Positions 56,645 to 64,000 of a stretch of 64,000 nucleotides of DNA are shown piece by piece. Position 1 is the first letter of the stretch. Each line of letters begins with the position of its first letter. The translations under genes were made by a program, and so were the position numbers. The notes below the pieces were generated by a model, which saw only the letters and a list, made by a program, of their open reading frames with translations, did not search any database and had not been told where the DNA came from. Source of the stretch: Heterohyrax brucei (Eukaryota > Chordata > Mammalia > Hyracoidea > Procaviidae); contig CM053156.1 of the NCBI GenBank assembly GCA_028571685.1, forward strand, positions 83,579,049-83,643,048, given 5' to 3'.

Positions 56645-57439
56645 ATGTTACAGGAGGTCCCTTGAGGTCATGCATTCTATACAAGTTCATGGGCAATTGA
56701 GTAAAGAGGATGGACTAGAATCCATATTGTTTACCTTCTTATCCAGTAATTTTCCCACTACATCCCTCTTAAAAATATATGCTAATTTATTATGTGGTTT
56801 CTCTCAACTACAAATCACCTTGTTTTTCCTTTTTCCCCTAAATCATTTTCTTGGATAACAAGCTACAGAGAAAGTCCTTGTATCACTGTCGAGTCACCTT
56901 TTGGACAATATCACCCTGCCATGTTACTGTCTAAATGAATCTGCAACATTGACAGGAGAGAAAAAATTAACTACAAGTCCTCATGTTCACTCTGAGAAGG
57001 TCTCGGCCAGAGAAAGCCTCGGGAGGCGGCACTAACAGGACGGACAGGGGACAGTGAGGATGCTGGCTGCCTCTCCATGGTCCTGGGCACTGCTGCATTG
57101 ACTTAAAAGGGCAATTTTGTTTTCTCTCTGGATTGGCTTTCATTCAACTTCTGAAGTTCACAGCCAAGGTGAAACCTGAACACCAGCTGATATTGTATGG
57201 GTGGACAGGGTCTGTGACATACTGACCTTGCTCACGATATGAGAACCTGCGGATCTTTCCTTTAAGAGGGGGGAGCCCATGCTGTGCTGTCGAGTGCTTA
57301 TAGGGCATAAAAGGCACTTCAGAAGCTGTTTTGGAAGAATTTCCTGAAAATCAAGGGACTGAAGCTACCATGGAGGTGTTTAAAATTATTTTTTAATGGC
57401 TTGTTTGAATTTGCTTTATAAAATAGCAAAGGGGAAAAA
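56645..57439. other. 0.8 kb unassigned; small GC-rich patch
   Basis: A CpG-bearing 'aaagcctcgggaggcggcac' lies at about 57013. No repeat or gene recognised. Confidence 0.3.
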
Positions 57440-57607
57440 ATGACCTGGTGCCATCGAGTGAATTCTAATTCACGGCTATCCGTATTACGGAGTGGGTGTG
57501 TGCTCTGCGGTGTTTTCTTAGCTGTAATCTTTACAGAAGCAGGTAGCCAGTCCTGGCTTCCATGGCACTGCTGGGTGGGTTCAAATCACAAATGATTCAG
57601 TTAGCAG
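57440..57607 (-). mobile_element. AfroSINE with extended middle, head lost
   Basis: 'ctggtgccatcgagtgaatt', 'gtgttttcttagctgtaatc', 'ctgctgggtgggttcaaatc' and 'gattcagttagcagcag'. The A-box part is missing. Confidence 0.8.
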
Positions 57608-57778
57608 CAGAGAGAGCAAACTGTTCTTAGCACACAGGGACATAGACCCAAGGACAATCTGTCTGTAATGTCCACTCATGCAGCCCCATGGTAGCTGGGT
57701 AGGGAGATCTCCCTTCTCTGCTAGCTGGACCATCAGAGACCTAGGCCTTGTGAATTTCCAGAAATAAAATAAAAGTAT

Positions 57779-58829
57779 TGCCGGGAGCCAGCCCCGGCAT
57801 CTTTTCAGGGTCACGCACGGAGGGAGGGAGAGGTGCGGCGGGAAAAGAATTAAGAGAGACAGGAAAGAGTTTTCTGGTTCATGGCAGCCCGACCCAGAGA
57901 GCAAGAGAGGGCGCTGTCTGTCTTTATTGTTTTTATAGTCAAAGTGACGTGAATTTTACCCTGCCCACTGACAACACAATCTGTTGGCTAATTTGAAACC
58001 AAAACCTCATGGTCTTGAGGTGATGTAATTTTTACCCTGTCCCCCGACCACATGAGCTATTAGCTAACCGAAACCTTGTGATCCTTTTAATTGTCAAGGC
58101 TTTCTAGATAATGGCCCGAGGCAAGTGTGTAATTGACAGTGAAAACAAAGTTATGCCTCGAGCTCAATCAGCCCTACTTATACCTCAAGGTTAAAAGGTA
58201 CACGAGGAAAGGTCTAAAGTTTATGATCTCTATTTGTTCCTACTTTGCTCTTCATCTCCTCCCGCGGGGACAGTAAACATCTACCATCCCCCACCCTATG
58301 TCTTTCTTAAGCTGTTCTAAAAAGGATAATTCCTTTCACATGGGTGGGGATGTGCAGTTGGGGGAAGTCAGCAGTTCTGGGCATTCCCGGGCTCAGCATT
58401 TGTCCTTGTGCAGGGAGATGAGGGGGTATTTGGGGGGAGAGTTTAATTGGGGTGAAAAAATACACAGCCAGAAATATGTCAGGGGTGAGCAGCTGAGAGA
58501 AGTCAGCAGGGGTTGGGCCAGCCTCGCTGCTATCAAGCTGGCTGTGTTAGAAATCATTCCTCTGAGCTCTTTTCCCCAGAAATTCCTGTACAGGTTTTCC
58601 CAATATTATTTCATAAACCAAGGGGGTAGTAAAGGGCCCCTCTCAGAAGGCATCTCCCCTGATCCTTGTGCCAGCAGAGGAGGGGGTATCTTTTTGAAGA
58701 AAATTTGATTAGGAAGCCAAATAATATCAAGGGCAGTAGGCTAGAAAACATGTCACAGGTGAGATGCTTCAGCCCATCATTTACAGGGGTTCGTGACTTT
58801 GTCTACAAAGCTGATGGCTGACCTCCGCA
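57779..58829 (-). mobile_element. Solo LTR of an endogenous retrovirus (class II type), 1,051 bp
   Basis: On the plus strand it begins 'tgccgggagccagccccggc' and ends 'ggctgacctccgca'; read as an LTR on minus it has TG...CA ends. It is flanked by the perfect 6-bp duplication 'aagtat' at 57773-57778 and 58830-58835. A 6-bp duplication is typical of betaretrovirus-like (class II, ERVK) elements. The minus strand has a TATA-like 'ctataaaaac' and an 'aataaa' at about 57925-57942, followed by a GC-rich R-U5 with several CpGs. No internal viral gene remains, so LTR-LTR recombination removed the provirus. The frame at 58298-58708 on plus is antisense to U3 and has no domain. Confidence 0.88.
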
Positions 58830-58964
58830 AAGTATAGACTATAGTGTATCCTGATTGTTTAGGGTTAGTGTTGATCCATCTGCCAGATGATGCTGGGGTG
58901 GTACCAAGCAAGGAGGTTGGTACTTAATTCCAGTACCATATGCCTAAGAGTTTTCATTTCACGT

Positions 58965-59122
58965 GTTCCTACTACTACCCACTGCTGTTGAGTTAACTCA
59001 TAGCGACCCTATAGGACAGGGTAGAACTGCCTATAGAGTTTCCAAGGAGCACCTGGTGGACTTGAACTGCTGACCATTTGGTTAGCCATAGCACTTAAAC
59101 ACTGCACCAACAGAGTTTCCTC
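58965..59122 (-). mobile_element. AfroSINE
   Basis: 'gagttaactcatagcgaccc', 'acaggacagggtagaactgcc'-type block, 'ggacttgaactgctgaccat', 'gcacttaaacactgcaccaa'. Confidence 0.88.
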
Positions 59123-59179
59123 AGATGTTCCTAATTTCAGAAATTTCCAGTGTTTGTGTGCCTCTAGCTGACACCCAGA

Positions 59180-59390
59180 CCCCTGGGTGACACAGTATAC
59201 ACTTGGCAACTAACTGAAAGGTAAGCAGTTGGCATCCACTCTCCATCTTTCTTCTACTGGAAGAAAGTCCTGGTGAGCTCCTTCCACAAGCTCACAGACA
59301 CTGAAGACCCTGTAGAGCACAGTTCTCCTCTGCAACACATGGAGTGGCCAAGAGTCAGAGTCCCCTTGATGACGCTGGGTTTGATATGGG
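59180..59390 (+). mobile_element. AfroSINE, long-spacer subfamily, degraded
   Basis: 'cctgggtgacacagtataca', 'ggcaactaactgaaaggtaa', 'ctgtagagcacagttctcct', 'agagtcagagtccccttgat'. Confidence 0.75.
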
Positions 59391-59874
59391 TTTACCTACC
59401 AAAGCCCACCAGGATCCCGTTGCAGAAACCAAAAAGAGCAAAAAAAGATGTCTTTCTGACAATATTCTAGAAGTTATCATTTGGTTTCCAGCCATGCATA
59501 GGACCTTCAAAAGCCAAGTTCTGATATGAAGGAGAAAGATGATAATTTGCCACATACTTAGAGGGCAGCAGAATAAAGTATTTGCTCATGTTTTTAAAAG
59601 AAGAAAGAAAGAAAACTAGGGTCCACATCTAGAGTGGACTTGTAATGATTTGTAAATGCTTGGCCTAAAATTCTTTAGAGACTGCTATCCCATATACTGG
59701 CTCCTCCCCAGACCCACTGCATGCTAATCTGTTCCTAACATCTGTGTAGATGAGACTGGAAAGTCATTAACAAAGTCATTGGAACTGGGGGAAAAGTGAT
59801 AACTATGAAGATACGTGTCATCTGGACAATCTGCTATTTCCCATCTGAAACAATGTTCAGTGCTGATCCTTCTT
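59391..59874. other. Unassigned stretch
   Basis: No gene or repeat recognised. Confidence 0.3.
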
Positions 59875-60415
59875 TATATTTTAAAAATTTTCTTGTGTTT
59901 TAGGTGAAAGTTTATAGTCAAAGTTAGTTTCTCATTCAAAAATGTATACACAAACTGTTTTGTGACATTGGTTGCAATCCCTGCAATGTGTCAGCACTCT
60001 CCCCCTTTCCATCCTGGGTTCGCATGTCTATTTGTCCCATTTTGCTGTCCCTTCCTGCCTTGTCTGTGCTTTTTGGCAGGTGTTCCTCATTTGGTCTCAT
60101 GTACTTGACTGAACTAAGAGGCACTTTTCACACATGTGTTATCATGTATTTTATAGGCCTGTCTCATCTTGGGAAACCCTGATGGTGCAGAGGTTAAGTG
60201 CTGTGGTGCTAACCAAAAGGTCAACAATTCAAATCCGCCTGGCATTCCTTGGAAACTCTATGGAGAGGTTCTACTCCACCCTGTAAGGTTGCAATGAGTT
60301 GGAATTGACTTAATGACAATGGGTTTATGGGTAATCTTTTGCCAAAAGGAGGGCATCAGGAATAGCTTGAGTTCTGAGTGAGCAGAGTGTTCAGGGGCCA
60401 TATTCTGACTTTTTA
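59875..60415 (-). mobile_element. L1 3' UTR, antisense, containing an AfroSINE
   Basis: 'ggtgaaagtttatagtcaaa', 'caaactgttttgtgacattg' and 'tttcacacatgtgttatcat' parallel the 6850-7080 part of the antisense L1 upstream. After the SINE it resumes at 60336 with 'taatcttttgccaaaaggag'. More diverged than that copy. Confidence 0.7.
60172..60335 (+). mobile_element. AfroSINE
   Basis: 'ggaaaccctgatggtgcaga', 'acaattcaaatccgcctggc', 'gagttggaattgacttaatg'. Complete. Confidence 0.9.
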
Positions 60416-60419
60416 AAAT

Positions 60420-61960
60420 ATAAATTTCTGTAAAGTAAAACTCACTTTTTGTAGGAAACACTTCCATGGCCTTTTGACAAACAGAATAATGTATCCATCA
60501 CCATAGTCATGATACAGACAATTTCTGTCATCTCAAAATTTCCATCATACCCCAAATTGCCCTGTGTTGTTTCTCTGTAGTCAACCCTAAATCCACCCTC
60601 AGGCCCTGGCAACCACTATTCTTTGTCCCTGTCATCTTTCCTTTATAATAAAGTCATGTAAATGGGATCATATATGTAGTCTTTTGAGTCTGGCTTCTTT
60701 CACCCAGCCTCGCACAGCTGGCAGTCATCCATAGTATCCCATGTACATTTTTATTACTCAACGACATTCCATTGTATGGATGTACCACAGCTTGTCTATC
60801 AAGCCACCACTGGAAGGATAGTTTTCATCTGGGCTCAATTATAAATCACGCCATTGTAAACACTTGCATGTAAGTTTTTCTGCCAACTTTAATTTTCATT
60901 CCACTTTGGTGAATGACTAAGACTGAGATTGCTCAGTTAAATGGGTTCGGTGTGTATTTAACTTTATGACAAACTTCTGAACTGCTCCAGAGTGGCTGTG
61001 ACTGTGCCATTCTGTATTGCCACCAGCAATGACTGAGTGTTTCACTTGTTCTACATCTTGGCACCGTTGGGTTCATTTTGATTTTTCTTTCTTTTTTTCC
61101 CACCCATTGTTTTCCATGGCTAATGATCAATCATGCTGAGCATTTTTTTCCTATGTGTTTGTCTTTCATCTGTATATCTGCCTTAGCAAAAAGTCCACTC
61201 ATGTGTGTTGCCCGTTTCCTAATTAAATTGGGTTTTTTCCTTTCTTTTTTTTTTTTTTTCTGTTGACCTTTGGGAGTTCTTTATATATTTGGTGCAAAAG
61301 CCCATCATCAGCTCAACAACTTGCAAATATTACCTCCTAGTTTGTAGCTTGCTCAATCATTCTCTTCACTTTGTCTTTTGAAAAGCACCTGTTCTTTACT
61401 TGGCTCAAGTCCCATTTATCTGTGTTTATTTTATGTACCATGCTTTTGGTGTTCTGTCAAAGAAATAATCACCTAACTCCAGGTCACAGAAATGGTTGCC
61501 TTTGTTTTCTTTTAGGCATATTGTAGTTTTAGGTTTTGTATGTAGGTGTATGGCCCATTGGGGTTAACAATGGTATACAAAATCAACTGCTGTCTAGTTG
61601 ATTCCAACTCACAGTGACCACAGCAGAGTAGAACTGCTTCATGGAGTTTCCAACGAGTGTCTGGTGGATTCAAAGTACCAGCCTTTTTGATAGCTGCTGT
61701 AGCACTTAACCACTACACCACCAGGTTTTCCAACATTGGTATAGGATGCATGATAAGGGCCATGGGATTTTTTTCCATATTTCAGTATAATTTGTTAAAG
61801 AGACTACCCTATCTCCAGTTCATTCATTGCCTTTGAAACCTTTGTCAAAAGTCAATTCACTATAATATGTGGATCTGTTTCTGGACTTTCTAATGTATTC
61901 CATTGGCATATATATGTGTCCACCCTTTCTCCAACACTATACCATGTACCCTGATAATTT
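60420..61960 (-). mobile_element. Old L1 (3' UTR and ORF2 end), antisense, with a SINE
   Basis: 'ccatcaccatagtcatgata', 'ggcttctttcacccagcctc', 'cattccattgtatggatgta', 'ggagttctttatatatttgg' and, after the SINE, 'ttgttaaagagactacccta' follow the reverse of an L1M-like 3' UTR and ORF2 C-terminus. No open frame survives. Confidence 0.8.
61573..61732 (-). mobile_element. AfroSINE inside the old L1
   Basis: 'gtctagttgattccaactca', 'cagagtagaactgcttcatg', 'ggtggattcaaagtaccagc', 'gcacttaaccactacaccac'. Confidence 0.9.
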
Positions 61961-62310
61961 GCCATTTTTATGCATTTATATTATACTTCATTAGAAATTT
62001 CAACACCAACATTTTCCTTAAAACTACATGTCTTTCATCATTTTTAATCTTCTTATCTTAAAAAATACTCAAATTGTTACCTGATTTCCTAATTTTAGTT
62101 TCAAAGCTCAAAAGTCAACCTACCTGAAGGGCTATATACTGCATGAGTCCATTTGTATAGCATAATGGAAAAGGGAAAACTGTAGACATAGTACGGTATC
62201 AGAAGTTGCTAGGATTTGGGGCCAGGAAGGATTGAATAGCTAAAGCACAGGAGATTTTCTCAGGAAGGTGAAATTATTCTGTGTAATACTGTAATGGTGG
62301 GGCCAGATTT
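61961..62310. other. Unassigned stretch
   Basis: No gene or repeat recognised. Confidence 0.3.
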
Positions 62311-62314
62311 AAGG

Positions 62315-62386
62315 TACACTGTATGGGAATTGAACACAGGTCTCCCACATGGAAAGGAAGAATTTTACCACTGAACCTCCACTGCC
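62315..62386 (-). mobile_element. tRNA-Gly-like SINE head, inverted relative to its body
   Basis: On minus: 'ggttcagtggtaaaattctt'-like A-box side, 'catgtgggagacctgtgttc' and a B-box-like 'gtgttcaattcccatac'. All 72 positions of a tRNA-Gly can be aligned. Changes in the T loop and acceptor stem make it non-functional. The body that normally follows on the same strand lies downstream on the opposite strand. Confidence 0.8.
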
Positions 62387-62388
62387 AG

Positions 62389-62472
62389 CCCCCACCCATC
62401 TTTCAGTGGAGACTTGCCTGTTGCTATGATGCTGAACAGGTTTCAGGAGGGCTTCCAGACTAAGATGGACTA
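62389..62472 (+). mobile_element. Body of a tRNA-Gly SINE, truncated by L1 copy C
   Basis: 'cccacccatctttcagtgga', 'gatgctgaacaggtttcagg', 'cttccagactaagatggact' match 4967-5048 in the plus orientation. It stops where the L1 5' end starts. Its tail is outside the window or lost. Confidence 0.82.
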
Positions 62473-64000
62473 GGGGGGCGGGGTCCAGGCGTCTCCTTAT
62501 ATCCCTCTGGAAGCCAAGACCTGAATTGATAATCAAACGGAGCCTTCTGGTCACCTAATCAGCCCCAGGACACGGCACAGGGCTGTTAATTGGGACTTCA
62601 TACCACTGAGTGAAAAACCTCCTCTCTTTTGCTGACTCCCGCTCCTGGCTAGCCCCGGCTCTCACGGACGGAAGGTAAACGCACCATTTTGACTTTTTTT
62701 CCCTCTGTCTCGGCTGGCGGGTGGAGCTGGGTCTTGCCTAGCGGCTAGACTCAGACACGCTACTAGGGGGACAGGCAGGCGAAATTCCCATATTCTGAGA
62801 GCCAGGCTTAAGAGCCTGTTAATCTAGTCACTTTGAGCCTTTCGTTTGTAGCTGCCTCAGTGGGGTTTGTGCGGAGCTCTGCAGTCAGTGTGCGGGACGC
62901 CATGTTGGTACCGAGATTTTAGCGGAACCTCATTCTTAGCCTGGGAGCCAGCGCCTGCAAACAGGACAGCGCTTCTCCAACAGAAAAGTAGTGATTTTGT
63001 ACAGTGCTGCCTATGTTGGGGGCCCTGCAACGGAAGCAGAGGAATCACTACCTCTCGGCACCTTTAGCCCCTCTGTCTGCTGCCTGTGTGGAGGACACCA
63101 ACTTGGATATGGTGGTCGTAGCCGGACCTAATTCTTAGCTTGGGAGCCAGAGCCTACCCACAAGAGAGCGCTTTTCTATCACAAAAGCAGTACTCGACGC
63201 AGTGTTGGCTAAGGCTAGGCCCTGTCAGCAGTGGCCAACAGGGCAGTAGCATTGCTGTATTCTGAACTAGTTTGTTATCATCTGGGGTTGGATATAGTGG
63301 CGCTTACTTTGTCAGTTGAGAAGAGGGACCTCTACACCTGAAAACCTAACTGACTTGTGAAGTGGTCAGATACCTTTTGCTTTACATTTTAAGACAACCT
63401 ACAGAAACATTTGCAGTCCATCCTCACAGTACCTCTTCCAGCCTCTACATACTCACATGGGACCCAAAAAGCAACAGATAATTGTGGCATACAAGAAATC
63501 ACCCATGGCTTCAGAAGGCTCCCAAACAAAGCAACCAAGGAGTTTTCCAGATGAAGAAACTTTTATGAAAGCATCAGGAAGTGAATACAAAATGATTATA
63601 TACAGAGCCCTTCTAGACCTTATACAAAATGCAGCAGAACAAAAGGAAAAATGAAGCAAACTGTTAAATCTGATGGAACACCAGTACTCTGAAATCCAAC
63701 AGATCAAGAACAAAATCAAAGGCATAGAAACTTCCATGCAAAGCCAAGAAAACAGAATGGAACACATGGAAAAAAGAATTTCTGACTTGGAAGACAGAGC
63801 TACTGAGGCCAGCATCTATGAGAAGAAATCAGAAAAAAGAAACAAGAAAAATGAAGAAACATTAAGAAGCATGTGGGACTCTATTAAGAGGAACAACCTT
63901 CAATTAATTGGAGTCCCTGAACAGGGTGAGACATCTGAGAACACAGAGAGTATCGTTGCTGAGCTGCTGAAAGAAAACTTCACAGAAATCATGAAGGAAG
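62473..64000 (+). mobile_element. L1 copy C: 5' UTR and ORF1 start, runs off the window
   Basis: The 5' UTR from 'gggggcggggtccaggcgtc' contains two modules 199 bp apart ('gggagccagcgcctgc' near 62943 and 'gggagccagagcctac' near 63142), as in copy A. It is CpG-richer and less diverged than copy B. ORF1 begins at 63457. The first 25 or so bp differ from A and B, with the 'caaaatggcagactaagcac' segment missing. Confidence 0.92.
63457..64000 (+). pseudogene. L1 ORF1, copy C, split by one stop, incomplete
   Basis: MGPKKQQIIVAYKKSPMASEG begins a 65-codon frame that ends at TGA 63652-63654. The same frame then reopens, with a Met at 63673 (MEHQYSEIQQ), and stays open to the window end. It covers the coiled coil and LIGVPEQG of the RRM-like domain. 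Apart from that single stop, no lesion is visible, making this the best preserved of the three. The stop lies at the codon where copies A and B also have one. Confidence 0.88.

Noticed and set aside
58298..58708. 136-residue plus-strand open frame
   Set aside because: Antisense to U3 of the solo LTR; no similarity to any retroviral or host protein that I can see.
62315..62386. tRNA-Gly gene on minus
   Set aside because: Acceptor stem and T-loop changes, and the adjacent SINE body, indicate a SINE head, though inverted.
450..64000. L1 copies A and C as the ends of a large segmental duplication
   Set aside because: Their flanks differ (an LTR before A, a tRNA-Gly SINE before C); they are independent insertions of related L1s.

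Overview
This window is vertebrate nuclear DNA built almost entirely from interspersed repeats. No host protein-coding gene, rRNA or functional tRNA gene can be supported. The repeat repertoire points to an afrotherian mammal, most likely an elephant. The evidence is tRNA-derived SINEs ending in a 'ctatgagtcggaatcaact' type tail (AfroSINE type) on both strands about thirty times, a second SINE with a tRNA-Gly head on the same tail, RTE/BovB-like LINEs ending in that same tail, an L1 lineage with repeated 5' UTR modules, ERVL-MaLR-type LTRs, and ancient pan-mammalian repeats (L2, MIR, hAT). Family names come from remembered consensus sequences, not from a database search; the species assignment is inference.

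Layout. 1-2.7 kb: a MaLR LTR, then an L1 5' half (copy A) with a broken ORF1. 2.8-6.5 kb: four SINEs (one with a duplicated head), single-copy-looking DNA and an LTR. 6.8-9.5 kb: a 5'-truncated antisense L1 with target-site duplications, followed by an old 31-bp tandem repeat. 10.9-11.45 kb: two mariner pieces head to head. 12.3-13.7 kb: two LTRs, one inside a SINE. 15.7-17.2 kb: two L1 3' ends, the second splitting a SINE. 18.8-19.06 kb: a strictly phased 21-bp minisatellite. 19.3-20.3 kb: an LTR with three SINEs in it. 24.7-27.5 kb: one ancient element cut by two LTRs and two SINEs. 28-33 kb: mostly single-copy-looking DNA with scattered SINEs and microsatellites. 34.1-35.8 kb: a complete but dead mariner inserted in an LTR.

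40.5-51.2 kb is the most elaborate part: an old L1 split by an RTE LINE, which is itself split by a SINE and by a nearly full-length 7.15-kb L1 (copy B). 54.5-56.6 kb: two RTE 3' ends, one containing a sense-strand LTR. 57.8-58.8 kb: a 1,051-bp solo LTR with a perfect 6-bp target duplication (class II type), apparently the youngest ERV trace here. 59.9-62 kb: antisense L1 fragments with SINEs. 62.3 kb to the end: a tRNA-Gly SINE with an inverted head, cut by a third L1 5' end (copy C) that runs off the window.

The parts do not form a pathway. Their nesting gives relative ages: ancient L2-like, MIR and hAT elements and the old L1 first, then RTE and MaLR LTRs, then mariner, AfroSINEs and the younger L1s, with the solo LTR probably late. 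The least ordinary observations are a stop codon at the same ORF1 codon in all three L1 copies, 11 TTCnnGAA sites at 21-bp spacing in the minisatellite, the inverted mariner pair, the SINE with a head-to-body inversion, and several non-repetitive AT-rich blocks that may be conserved noncoding elements.
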